64,000 bases of DNA. Origin: Acholoe squamosa. Lineage: Eukaryota > Annelida > Polychaeta > Phyllodocida > Polynoidae. Below are positions 18,948-30,393 of this stretch, piece by piece. The notes beneath the pieces are model-generated. The model had not been told where the DNA came from and ran no database searches. It worked only from the letters and a program-made list of their open reading frames with translations. Each line of letters starts with the position of its first letter. The first letter of the stretch is position 1. The position numbers were made by a program, and so were the translations under genes. The stretch lies in assembly GCA_949317995.1 (NCBI GenBank), contig OX439038.1, forward strand, positions 37,887,113-37,951,112, in the 5' to 3' direction.

Positions 18948-21900
18948 CTTGTCCCCTCCATCTCCTCAACCTACACACGTTAGACTTATGCATGCGGCCC
19001 GTAGCCAGACTCATAAGCATAACGGTGCTCTCGGATATAACTCGAGTGACCACGTGGGGTCCGTCCCAGCTCGAAATCAATTTCTTGCACCTTAAAGGTT
19101 CATGTAACCTGAACACTCGGTCGCCCACGCTGAATTGTCGTGGCTTTAGGTGGGTGTCATACCCAGTTTTCTGCCAATTCGCGTTCTTTAGTAGCTCGTT
19201 TCGAACTACTTCATAGGCTCTTTTAAATTGGTCTCGCAGAGATTCCACAAACATCACAGTACAGGGGGCTTCGGGGCTTACTCCCATAACACCATATACG
19301 AGATCAGCAGGCATTATAATGTCCTCCCCAAATACTAGTAAGTTAGGGGAGCAGTTCGTAGCGGCATGCACAGTGCTATTGTAAGCATGTACTACAAAGT
19401 CACATTGCTCGTCCCAGTCGTCCTGGCGAGAGTTTACCAGGGGTTTAAGGACTTGTATCAATGTTCGATTGAATCTTTCTACCTGGCCATCAGATTGGGG
19501 CCTGTATGGATTGGTTCGAGTTTTGCAAATGGCCAAACAATGACACATTTCTTGCCACAAGTTGGACTCGAATTCTCGTCCCTGATCGCTGTGCATCATT
19601 AATGGTGCGCCGAGATGTAACACCCATCCCTTCACAAAGGCAATAGCGCAAGTGGCTGCCTTGTGGTCGGGTAGAGGGTATACTCGAGTGTACTTGGTAT
19701 AGTAGTCGGTTACTACCATCATGCAGGTATTGCCTCGGGGTGTTGGCTCGATTCCGCTAATGATATCGACAGCTACTCTGGCGAATCGAACTCCAAACAG
19801 TTCCTGTGCCAGGGGCATCTTTCCCATTCCGGGGCCAGGTTTGTTCCTGCCGCATTCGGGACAAGTCATAACCCATCTTATGATGTCATTATGCATTCCT
19901 GGCCAGTAGTACCTCCTGGCTAGGCGTTCTAGGGTCCTCTTCTTCCCGAAGTGTCCACTTGTTTTATGCCCATGGCAATAAAACATGATGTCTCGTCTTA
20001 GTGACATAGGAATCACTATCTGTAAAACCTTGTCCTTGGTGGGACAGGTTTTCCATCGACACAGGAGGCCGTCTCGAATTTCTAGCTCGGTCCATTGGGC
20101 TAGAAATTTGCGGGTCTCCCTATCCTCGAGGGACAATGCCGGCCGTTCGGGCTTGGCATTCTTGTTCAGGTAGCAAATCACTCTCTTGATAGCGGGATCA
20201 TTTTGTTGGAAATGTAGGATGGTCTCTTCTGGCCAATCTATAACATTCTCCATGCTGACGCTGGGCAACGGCGACGACTGTCTAGTTCGAACCGTTGCGA
20301 CCACTGCGTTATGAGCCCCGCAATCATCACAATCGATTTTCTGGCACTTTCTGATGGGCCTCCGGGAAAGGGCGTCCGCATTGATATGCTTCGAACCCGG
20401 TCTATGTTGGATCTGGCTATGCTCCAACCCAAACTCTGACAAATGTGCCAGCCAACGGCCAATCATACCCTCGGCGTCCTTAAAATTGAGGAGCCACCTC
20501 AGGGATGAGTGGTCGGTTCGGAGGGTGAAATCAGTGCCCCATAGGAAGTGTCGAAACTTTTTAGTGTACACCACCACAGCCAGCAACTCACGTTTGGTGG
20601 TGCAATAGTTTCGTTGTGCCCTATTCAGAGTGTTACTAGCAAAGGCGATTGGTACTTCGACCCCGTCCTGGACCTGTGACAGGGCTGCACCGATACTATC
20701 ATTGCTAGCGTCAGTGTCCAGAATGAAATGATCGTCCGCAGTTGGGTATTTCAGTACTGGCGTGTTAGCAAATAAGTGTTTTATTTGCTCGAAGGCTACA
20801 TCTTGTTCGTCTCCCCATGGGAAGTGTTCCTTTGCACGACCTGGGGTCCAATGTGCCAATATCTGTAAGGGGTAGCTTACTTTGGAGTAATTTGGCAGGA
20901 AGTCTCGATAGTATGAACAGAAGCCCAGGAAGGACCTTACTTCCTTCGCACATATGGGTTTCTGCCATTCGGACACTGTCTGGAGCTTTTCGGGGTCGGC
21001 TTTTACGCTGTCCGGAGTTATTATTCGACCGAGATATGTAATAGAAGATTTAAATAGATTACATTTCTTTGTTTTTAATTTTAGCCCATTTGCTAGAATT
21101 CTCTTCAAGACTAGTTCGAGGTTGTTCTTACAATCTTCGAAAGTCTTTCCAAATACTATGACATCGTCGAGGTACACCAAACAATTCTTCCAAAGAAGAT
21201 CGCTTAGCATTTCCTCCATCATAGTTTCGAAAGTGGCCGGTGCATTGCACAGCCCAAAAGGTAGAACGTTGTACTGAAATAGGCCCATGTGGCTCGAGAA
21301 GGCTGTCTTCTCCATGTCCTTAGGGGCCATCCCAATCTGCCAGTACCCCGATTGGAGGTCGAGGGTACAAAAGTATTTGTTCCCCCCCAATGAGTCTAAG
21401 GTCTCGTCTATCCTTGGTAAGGGATAGGAGTTTTTCTTTGTCAAGCCGTTCAGCTTTCTATAATCGATACAAAATCGAATAGACCCATCCTTCTTTGTGG
21501 TCATGCACACAGGGCTAGACCAAGGGCTTGTGCTCGGTACTATGACCCCTTTTTCTAGCTGTTCGAGAATTTGCTTCTCAGCCTCCACCTTCTTTTTCAG
21601 TGGTAACCTCCTATAAGGTATTTTGAAAGGCTTTGAGTCGCCCGTGTCAATCGTATGTAGTACCCTGCTGGTGCGACCTACCGCGCCCCCCGGTTTCCCG
21701 AAGGCATCTTTGTAAGTGGCAAGCAGGGTTCGAAGTCCTTCCTTTTCTGATTTCTTTCTCAAGGAGGAGTCGTTTACTAACTTCATTAGGTCATCTGATA
21801 ACCTCCGTTCCGTCCCCGCAGGTAACTCGTTTCGAAATCTAGATTCCGAAATGTGTTCTATTAGGGACATGTCACCGATTTTCTCGTTTTTTTTAAGGTA

Positions 21901-22863
21901 CACAGGTTTCAGACCCCTGTTCATGATTGGGACTACTGTCCACGATCCACTTCCCACCAGAGTGTCGACCGAATCTAGGTGTAAGCTAGATAGTGCTTCG
22001 GAGTTGGGTTCGAAGATAGCATTCGAACCTCGAAATGCATGGTTCGAAGAACACAAAACATCACAAGCCGTTCCTGGTGGAATTTTCACTGTCTGTACTA
22101 CGGTGGCTACCGTGGATACATGTCTCAATAAGCACGGGATCTCGCAGTTGTATGGTTGCCTTATCTTCAACATCCCGAATCGGGGATCCAATACAGCACC
22201 ATACAAGCTTGCGAAGTCCAGGCCAATTATCCCGTCGTCACTTATCTCGGCTATAGTAGGGCTCATCACATATTCATAGCCCCCCATCCCGATCCGTATG
22301 AAAGTCTTGCCAAAAGTCTGCATCTGGCTACCGTCGGCCGTGCAAGCATTAACACCAACTGGTAGCGTTTCATGGTTGCCGGACACCAGATTGAAGAATT
22401 TTCTCGAGACACACGAATGGCTGGCACCTGTGTCAATCAAAAATTCCCCAGTCCGCCCCTTCACCGATACAGCAATGTATCATCGTTTTCCCCCCAAAGG
22501 TGAGGAGTTCTGGGCGAATCGGAGTTGTTCCTTGGAATCACCGATCTCCCATCCGAAGCCCTTCAAGAAGGTTACACACGGATGGTTCGGGGGGAGGTGT
22601 GCCGCACTCACTCGCGTCAACTCTTCAACCCAACCTCCCTCATCTTCGACGTGGGATTGCTCCCTCTGGTCCTGGCATATGACTGCCCCTTCCCCGTCGA
22701 AGCCCCCGGCCCGGGCTGGGGTGAGAGGATCCTTCTCACGTACCAGTCCCCCGGAGGGTATTGATTCCTGTACTAGCTCAGATTCGCCAGCGGTGGCTTT
22801 TTGGCAGATTCTCGAATCACGGACCACATCCTTTGCCATGGATGCGATCCTCTTTAGTTTTCC
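18931..22863 (-). CDS. pol: Pol polyprotein of element A (protease, RT, RNase H, integrase), one nonsense codon
   Basis: The frame opens at 22863, one base behind gag, so Pol would be made by -1 frameshifting. A linker (HLPPNHPC near 22600) leads to a TGA at 22480-22482 where the other copies have Trp; after that the frame is open to 18931. Domains: aspartic protease (LIDTGASHSC near 22440, IIGLDF near 22210), RT with CIDYRKLNG, LPFGLCNAPATF and YLDDVIVFG (near 21170), RNase H (DTDAS near 20720), integrase HHCC and DDE (VDIIS near 19760, HSDQGREF near 19590, VERFNR near 19480), and a GPH-type module near 19060. The canonical RT and integrase residues are present. Only the stop before the protease and the detached basic tail spoil it. 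Confidence 0.93.
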
Positions 22864-25441
22864 TCATCTTTCGTCTCCTCTACGTAATTGACTCGGGATA
22901 GTACAGGTTTTGGTGCTGTACATTCGTGAGCATAGTGCCCCATTTCTTGGCAACGGTAGCATCGTAGTTTACTACGGTCAACTCTCCGACGCGTGGGTCT
23001 GGTAAGCATTGTCTCAGAGAAGGTTTTCATGAAATCCTCCATCATTTTCTTCATGTCCAGAGGTTCGGGTGTAACAGTAGTTCTTGGTGGAGGCATTACT
23101 GGTGTTCGAACTACAGCCATTTCTCGTACATGGCTGTCCGAATTGGGTTTCTGCTCCACCCGGGGTTCATTGGCACGTAGGTTATACATCCGCCGAGGGA
23201 TATATTTTCTTTTAACGTCTTTTTTTACCTGTACTGCAGAGATACTGCCATCCTCCTCCTCGATCTCTATGATCTCGAAGTCATTGTCAGTCAATTCAGT
23301 GTATGTCGGTTGGTGTATCCCCGACACAGAAGCTGTACTTGTGTTAGTACTCGCACAAACCTTGGTATTAGAGGATTTCAGTTCTACTTTCCCCGTCATG
23401 AGGGTCTTCTTTACTGTCCAGCATTCAATTCCCTCGAACAGGTCAGTCAATGTTGGATTTCGTCCTTTCCAAGCATCCAAAGCTGCTTGTTGCTGTTCCT
23501 CGTCTCGAAGTCCGCTCACGAATTGTGGTAGCAAATCGTTCAGGAAAAACTTATCAGAAGGATTGGTTCCTGGCCGTGCCCTCTGCAGCAGGGATACCCG
23601 TAGGCTCGAAATGATTCTTGCGGCTTCTGTGTCCGTTTCTTGAAGAGCATGAAAGGGTCTTCACTTACCAGGTTGTACAGTAAAATACTGGCAATCTCGA
23701 CTAGCTCTTGAAAAGTGCCTCGTTCGAAGTACACTTCGTTCCACTTTTCGACAGCTATTCGGCCGGGGCCATATTTCAGGCATCTGATTAGATGAGGCAG
23801 AGCCTCTTCAGGGGTCCATGCGTTACACCTCATGTCATCAGTGAAGTTCGAGAACCATTCTTTCCAAGTCTTTACACCTTCGTATAGCTTGGGCAAAATG
23901 GCCTGACGCCTAGCCGCATTGTTCGAGCGTACCAATTTTTGGCATTGGTTGACACTCCATTCTCGGATGGTCTCCTCACTATGTGCTGTGTTCGAGGTAT
24001 TAGCTGATTGATTCAGCATGTCTTCTAACACGCTACTTCGGGACCGGCGCCTCAGAGGTCCACCTGTAGCGCCCCCAGCCCCGGGGGGTGGGGCAGTCGG
24101 TCCTTGGGTAGTACCCGAAGCACTACCCCCTGACGCACCTTGGTTCCCGGTGCCTAAAGGTTCTGACTCATCCACAGAGTTGTCATCATAAGACAACTCG
24201 AAGTGGCCTTCTTGTTCATCATTATTCCTGTATTCAGTTTCGTCGTTTCTGCCAGTCGTGACACTGAATCGTATTCTACGTTTTTCGGGTTCCGTTGTCC
24301 TTGATTCATGACTAGGGTCATAGACACTGTCCTTACGGACATGAAGATCCGCATTATTGTTTACGAACGGGTCGTATCGATCTGGTTTTTTTAAAGCCTC
24401 GGCTGGTGTTGATGTTGCCACAGGTGAAGGTCCTTTCACGAATGTGGCATCGCTTTTAGAGGGTCTCTGCTGGTAGAGCGTATCTAACTGGGTTACAGAA
24501 GCACTCGTGTCTGTCTCGAAAGATGAGTCTTTCCCCGTCTCTGGGTCTGCTTCATTAATCTGGCCATCACTCTCTATTCCCGACACATATGTGTTGAGGG
24601 TCATTTTTTTCTTCGTCAGGTTGGCTATTTCGAGGCAAAGCTCTTGTTGCTTCAGGAATAAATCTTGGTTGCTATCTTTGATGGATTCCATCACATCCTC
24701 ATTATTCAATATACATTGATCTCGAATCTCTAGCAACTTGTTTGCTTCATACTTGTATTGTTCCATTTCGGCCTTTAATTGTTCGGCCTCTTTCTTTAGT
24801 TCGAGATTCCTGATGGTGGAGCTAGCTTCCTGTTCCTCCAGGTCAACTTCTCTTCTAAGTTTCTCGTTTTCCCACTCTGCCTTGGCGAGTTCTATATTCC
24901 TTTCCATGACATATGCCTGGTATTCGAGGTCACGTTTCACTTTCTCCTTCAGTTCGGTTTTTTCCTCGAGTTCCTTCATGTCATTCAACATTCGTTCTTT
25001 CTCGGTTTGATACTGGGAGCATTGTTTCTCCCGGTTTCTAAGCCTCAGAACTTTCTGTTCGGAGTCTTCCAGCTTTGGTAAACCTTGATGTAGGCGAACT
25101 TTGTTCATGGCGTCGAAACTCAGCTTGGCCTGCTCGCGCAAGTATTCTGCTGCCGACTCAGTAACTCTCTTCGAGCCTCCTATGTCGAATACTAAGACGT
25201 CTACATCGTCTAGGGATCGGCAAGGACTTGTTGTTTTCGTTTCCGCTCGAGCTGAGGCTGTTCGTTGAGCATCGAGGGTCATCATCATAATTGGCGGTGG
25301 TGTCTCTGTGGACTCAGTGTTTAATCTGTAGGTATAGTTCGCGGCTGGGGTGGGCATTTCTCCTGATCCGGGGTTTCGAACTACCCTCTCCACGTTGGGT
25401 CCAGTTATGGAGGTATATCCTCTCATCTGTATTCTATCCAA
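22854..25441 (-). pseudogene. gag: Gag of element A, one frameshift
   Basis: Gag forms the particle and binds RNA. From the ATG at 25441 the first 130 residues are Thr/Pro-rich, then a long charged coiled coil spans roughly residues 95-260, then a low-complexity Gly/Pro linker, then the capsid core (TWKEWFSNF, ALPHLIRCL, EDPFMLFKKRTQKP). A single-base insertion near 23590 inside the capsid shifts the frame; the second part (DEEQQQAALDAWKG onward) ends in a zinc knuckle CYRCQEMGHYAHEC near 22935. Total coding length is about 860 codons, long for a Ty3/gypsy Gag because of the coiled-coil region. The last codons GAA AAC lie before the stop at the presumed frameshift site. Confidence 0.85.
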
Positions 25442-25471
25442 GTCATTAGCATGAGCAGTGTCATTCGGTGT

Positions 25472-25507
25472 GGATCCCGAGATGTTTGATGTTTCATCTC
25501 GAGATCC
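25472..25507 (-). promoter_or_regulatory. Leader hairpin before gag of element A
   Basis: GGATCCCGAGATG (25472-25484) pairs with CATCTCGAGATCC (25495-25507) with one mismatch and a 10-nt loop, between PBS and gag start. It may be a packaging or dimerisation structure, by analogy with retroviral leaders. Confidence 0.5.
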
Positions 25508-25555
25508 TTCGTGCTCGTGTTCGGCCTCCAGGGCCGCGCACTAACACCAAGTACT

Positions 25556-25568
25556 GGTCACGGCACCA
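25556..25568 (-). other. Primer-binding site, tRNA-His
   Basis: On the minus strand TGGTGCCGTGACC follows the LTR after a single base. TGGTGCCGTGAC is complementary to the CCA-tailed 3' end of animal tRNA-His (from memory of its acceptor stem). Confidence 0.8.
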
Positions 25569-25569
25569 G

Positions 25570-25926
25570 TGTAATGGTTCGAATTATGGTTTCGACTAGT
25601 TCGAAGTGAAAACCAGACAAGGTATCTCGGGTTAGTGCAACTGGCACGTGTTTATTTCGGTATAGGTATTACATCCACCTCGAAGAGTACTGCTTAGCTA
25701 GGCATAAGCTCAGGTAAGGGTGGTCCGACTCCGTTGGCAGGCAGAGCCAGACTAACGCCTCCCTCGGCCCCAGGTAGGGGCTGGAGCGAGGCGAACAGTG
25801 CTGCCACCACCCCGCAGGGACCAGTGGTCGAAGAGACCTCTGGTGACTACCGGTGATGGGCGCACCGCTCGAAACGCCCTCTCGGGGGAGACGCTCACAC
25901 TATATCACGATCTACGAGCCCCTACA
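25570..25926 (-). repeat. 5' LTR of element A (357 bp)
   Basis: Displayed as TGTAATGG...CCCCTACA on the + strand, so it reads TGTAGGGG...CATTACA in element orientation. It sits directly next to the PBS. No second copy is found in the window; LTR-H at 30039 is a diverged relative. Confidence 0.85.
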
Positions 25927-26034
25927 CATTTATTAAATTCTTCGCCACACACGCTCAGGCCCTGCTCACAGGCTTACAGCTCACCCCCCCCCCAGTGTGT
26001 ACAGTGAGCTACTCTTACATCATCCATACCAGGA
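25927..26034. other. Short unassigned spacer
   Basis: It lies between LTR-A and a probable foreign LTR and contains a C-run near 25986. Nothing else is seen. Confidence 0.4.
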
Positions 26035-26458
26035 TGTTGTGAGAGCCGCCCCCATTCCATTTCTGGGCACTGACTCACTGGGAGTATCACAACATACCGA
26101 CATACCTGTGGACGCATTTCTGGGATGCAGGGAAATTCCACAATCTCCCTTCACCCTGATTGGTCCACATAGAAATAGAATCATTACCAGGTATGATGAC
26201 CGGTATATTTCATCACCCTGTGAGCTGCTCAGCTAGGTATATAAGACCCCATGAGCAGCTCCCAGGCATCTATTCTACTTACCTTTTATTCTACACACAA
26301 CCTCCCTAGTATCTGGAACCTACGACAGGTTGAGCTACAAGCTTAGGGGCAGAGCCTGCACGCTGGCGAGTGTATCATTGTTACCACCTATATGTACACT
26401 CTGTCATCATGCAATAAACAAGGATCAAAGAAGTTCTCTGGATTCAGTGTTCATTACA
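26035..26458 (+). repeat. Probable LTR of another family (BEL/Pao-like?)
   Basis: It starts TGTTGTGAG and ends CATTACA, has a TATA box TATATAAG (26238-26245) and a poly(A) signal AATAAA (26413-26418) in the right order and spacing. The TGTTG start and the ACATCGACTTGTAACGG that follows recall BEL/Pao LTR-PBS junctions, but this is from memory. No partner LTR or coding region is seen; it may be solo or truncated. Confidence 0.4.
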
Positions 26459-26484
26459 ACATCGACTTGTAACGGTTCATTGAC

Positions 26485-27446
26485 AACTATGTATTTTAAT
26501 TGCATGTTGAATAATATATACGGGTTCAGATCTACTATCATTGTATAATATTATAAAAAAAAAACACCGACTGTGTTCATCTACTAGATCTGTAAAGACC
26601 TATATAATTAATACACCAGAACATATCACACATCATATCATTATTCGAAAGTGTTACCTGGTGATAGAACGTTATATTTTAAATACAGTGGTACATAAAA
26701 ATGTGTATATTTTTCTAAAATAACATTGTCTATACTAATGTATAAGACAATTGGGATAATTTTTTTTCCGAGTGTACTGTAATAACCTAATAACTATAAT
26801 AGTTCTTATCAGAATTAAGGTTTCAAATATATAATGAAAGTAATAACTTTAGGTTAGAGTCTTTTTCAAGACTAATAATGGTTCAAACGTTGATAATTTA
26901 ATTACGAGGTTTCATATCTTGTTTTACGTTCAGATACGTCACATATATCTGACTAGGTACTTTCATATTGTACTTAACTTAATTTTATCTAACTATCCGT
27001 AACTCTACTGTTACTTTCGAATTGATGTTGATGTGTAAACTTAATTACTTTCCTATGGTACGGATGTTTAACTATAAATTAACCTCTATTGTATGGTAGT
27101 GTAGAGGTATAATAATAACTGGTGCCGTCTGGTGTGGTGGGTGAGACCTGTCGCCTGGTGTTCCTGAGGTTCCGGGTAGGTGGCAGCACCTATCCGGGTC
27201 TGTGGGACACCTGGCGACGAACCGGGAGCATCCACATAAAAGGGTCTGCGCTCACCTACCACGTCAGAGGCCATGTAGGCATCCGTACACGTTATATGTA
27301 GCAACATGTTTCCCTATCCATAAACCTACAGGGTAACCGGAAAGTGTAACAAATAAACTGTTGGCATACACTCGGAATACTGTCTTTGTCTTTCCTTTCG
27401 AATCACGAGACCCGAACCTAACTGGTTAGAAACACAAACCATTACA
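26485..27446 (+). mobile_element. Fragment F: 3' UTR plus 3' LTR of a D-type element
   Basis: 26485-27099 is AT-rich and alignable (reversed) with the 3' UTR of element D (about 46692-47350 and 33100-33356). 27100-27446 is the LTR. No coding part remains; the 5' side ends at the foreign LTR and the 3' side abuts reversed gag of fragment H. Confidence 0.8.
27100..27446 (+). repeat. LTR of fragment F (347 bp)
   Basis: TGTAGAGGTATAATAA...ACACAAACCATTACA, with AATAAA near 27351 and CACGTCAGAGGCC at about 27260. It is closest to the element D 3' LTR. Confidence 0.88.
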
Positions 27447-29997
27447 CCAGGTTCGCCATTGCTGTACAGCCATGCGACCCGGGCCAGCCTTTAAACATCT
27501 AACGAGATGTTGCTTCGCCTTATATGGAGTCCACCCATTGCAATTCATCACATTGATGAAATCTTCAAACCATTCCTTCCATGGTCGAGTACCATCATAC
27601 TCCTTCAGAATGACGGCTACCCTCCTGGCTAAGTTGTGAGCATACATCAGTCTACTACACTGTTGTTTGCTCCATTCAATCACCTTGGTTTCATTCAAGG
27701 TTCGATTGCCTCCTAAACCACCAAAACTACTATTATTTGGTTGTAACTCCACTGTGACTGACCAGCCCCAGTGTTTCCTCCACCACCACCATTGGGGGTA
27801 GTACCCGAGGTACTACTCACCCCCTGACTGCTCGTATTGGCATTCCCATTCTGTCCACTAGCATTTGGCATGCTACCTGCTTGGCTCTGCTGGCCACCAC
27901 CCAGCGCATTCTGCGAGTTGCCCGGGTTGCCAGCATCCAATCCGACATTATCCATCTGATCCACGGTTATGTGGAATCTGCCAGTTTCGGCACTAGTGTT
28001 GGAACTGTCTCTTTGAACGAAGTCCGGGTCTAAATTATGGACAATCAGGACTTCACTAATGCGAACTCTGTTAGTCCTACCATTTGGACCTTGGGTCCTG
28101 ACCCCTTCTTGGTCAACATTCCGAGATGCATTATCATTTACAAACGGATTGTATGTACTTGTCGGCTGTTTTGGTGTTGAACAGGTAACGAAGTTGCCCT
28201 GTTTAACAAAGGTAAGGTCTGGATTTGGGTCCGCGCTCGTTGGAGGGGGATTGGTCTTTTCCTTATCCTGCAAGTAACTTTCCATAGCAGACTTGTTTAG
28301 AGTCAGATTCGCGACAGAGTCCTCTCTTAACTGAGCATTTTCGGACAAGATTTCTGATTGAATCTTCTCATTGTCCTCAACTGCGTGGTTACGTTCTAAT
28401 TGAGCAGCTTGCGCCTCTCTTTTTAAAGTATCCTTCAGTAGCCGATACTTCTCACTCTTTTCTTTCTGAGACTGCTGGTACTTAGTCATTTCCCTACGGA
28501 TGTCATCTTGTTCTGAGACAAGTTTGGATTCCTCTTTCTCTAGTTCAGCCAACTTACTCTCCCTTCCTTTCTCTTCAGTCGTCTTCAACTCTACCCGGTG
28601 GGCTAGAGACGACAACCGATACTTGAGGTCAGATTCCCTCAGAATCGCCTCTTGCTCTATAGAACGAAGTTTGTTAATTCTTTCTTGGGTCTCATTCTCT
28701 ATCTTCTTTGTGCAGCCATGAAAATTTCATGTTGCTTCTTAGCTTGTTGCTCTACCTGGTCTCTGGCTTTTAAATAAGCCGAGGTCGACTTATATCCGGG
28801 GGCTATCCGAAGACAATGTCTTGATTTACGGCTTCCTCCTGGATTAAAGCTGGTATAAAACCTGATATAGCTTTGTCTGATATGTGTTTCAAAGTATTGT
28901 ATACCCCTTCCCCAGTCATAGGGTGTCATTTATTCTGGTAAGATGTAGTTCATTATGTGCACATCATTGGACTCTAGTTTCAGCTGGTCTCTCCTCTTTG
29001 GTGGGAAGGGAAACCACTTGGTTAATTAGTTCTGGTCACAGCCACCTAGGGGCAGCACTGAGTGGTCTGCTCTGCTGTCAGGCTTCCAAATCAAAGGTAC
29101 CACCAATATAGAGAATTCTGCTTTGTGGCTCCATCTGGATCCACTGTGCTGGTGTAATCAAGAGTGCTTGTTGACATAAATAAAATGCTGGAAGCATTTT
29201 ATTTTGACACATATATATGCTTGAGTTTAGAATGGTTAGAATGCACTGAATAGATTGGGATTTAGCCAGGACACTTTCTCAAATGAGGTGATGATAGATA
29301 TGCAGAAAGTGGAAAATCTTTGTATTTGAACTCTTGTGCCAGCTTAAAAAACTGAATCCGACAAGGCTTCATCTAAGGATAGCCCCAGGGTATACATTTC
29401 CGTGGATCTCGGTAATGTATCCTGGTTGGTATCCTGTTGGGATGGGACAGACCCGATGGGGACATCGTCTGCCTTCCCACCATGGTGTTTACCATCCCCT
29501 CCATCATCTCGATCACTTTCGTGATACGATGATGTCATTAAAGGCCTTTCCTGTCTTATTCGGGTAATATTTTGTACCCCCTGCTCACTAGGCGTTTCTG
29601 TCCTAGGGATAGGACTTTGGGCCTTCGGAGTCTTTAAAGTACCAGTAGCGCCTACCTATATACCGGCTTCCAATCCGCGCCTACTAGTTATTACTTGAAA
29701 CCAATCGCTCAAGTCCAACCAGGCGGGTTTAATTAACCCACTCAGCAAACCGGTATCTGAGGCCACGTGGCTAGGGGTACTCGGATACAGTTTGACAACC
29801 CCATCTCCTATAATGGTGGGATCGTTCGACATGCTGGGTGTAGAGAAAACTCTCTGTACACCAGCCGGGTTATACAAGTATTGTTGACCCGGTTTCCAGT
29901 CTAACAAGAAATGCTGAGAGGCTATGCCATCCTCTTCGAATTCTTCAAGCCCTAGGCTTGAGGAACTCGCATTGTGCAATCCGTGGCTTTCGGCCAT
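27447..29997 (-). pseudogene. gag: Gag fragment of element H, disrupted
   Basis: Gag starts with ATG at 29997 just after the PBS. An N-terminal segment runs to about 29656; a coiled-coil region rich in Glu/Lys/Gln lies at 28120-28930; a Gly/Asn/Gln-rich linker follows (27770-27950); the capsid start (PWKEWFEDF, near 27570, and HLVRCLKAGPGRMAV, near 27490) is cut at 27447 exactly where LTR-F ends. Several frameshifts and an insertion at about 28930-29340 break it. Organisation matches Gag of element A, to which its LTR is also related. Zinc knuckle and pol are missing. Confidence 0.8.
28930..29340. other. Insertion within gag-H with internal palindrome
   Basis: This 400-bp stretch has no Gag similarity and interrupts the coiled-coil part. 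A palindrome TAAAATGCT-GGA-AGCATTTTA lies at 29181-29201, with imperfect extension on both sides. Its class is unknown; a small nonautonomous transposon is possible. Confidence 0.35.
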
Positions 29998-30024
29998 TTG
30001 GCTGTGCTCCACCCCGAACCGACT

Positions 30025-30037
30025 GGTCACGGCACCA
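30025..30037 (-). other. Primer-binding site of fragment H, tRNA-His
   Basis: Same 13-mer TGGTGCCGTGACC on the minus strand, one base from LTR-H. Confidence 0.8.
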
Positions 30038-30038
30038 G

Positions 30039-30393
30039 TGTAATGGTTCGTTTTATGAGTTTATGTCGGGTGGCTCTTAGGCTCACTTATATACTATAAG
30101 TAGCACACACGCGAATGGTTCGGGTTGGGCAAAGCCCTTTAACTTCCCATCTGTTCGGATGGGGTTTATTAGAGAAGGATAGCACATTGTCTGGACTGGA
30201 CTAGGTCCAGTCCCCTTCTGCGGATCGCCATGCTCCTTAGTAGGAGCTGGATGCGAGGAGTGGTGCTGCCCCCTCTTGTACCAAACAGGTATCGCGCAGT
30301 GACACCTGGTTGGCACAGAAGGAACGAGCACCACACGAGCACATCTCTCGGATGAACCGCACTAATATATACACGACGATGCCGGCCCCTACA
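30039..30393 (-). repeat. 5' LTR of fragment H (355 bp)
   Basis: In element orientation TGTAGGGGCCGGCATCG...AACCATTACA. Adjacent to PBS and gag. Related to LTR-A by its TGTAGGGG start and similar length. Confidence 0.83.

Larger units (their letters stand above)
14290..25926 (-). mobile_element. Ty3/gypsy-type element A (5' LTR, gag, pol, ORF3)
   Basis: Read on the minus strand: LTR 25570-25926, PBS 25556-25568, gag, pol, spacer, ORF3. It belongs to a different subfamily from B/C, D/F and E: its LTR begins TGTAGGGG like that of fragment H, and its coding regions are more GC-rich. It is the best preserved copy in coding sequence, with few lesions. The 3' LTR is missing or unrecognisable, so the left limit is set by composition only. 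Confidence 0.85.
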
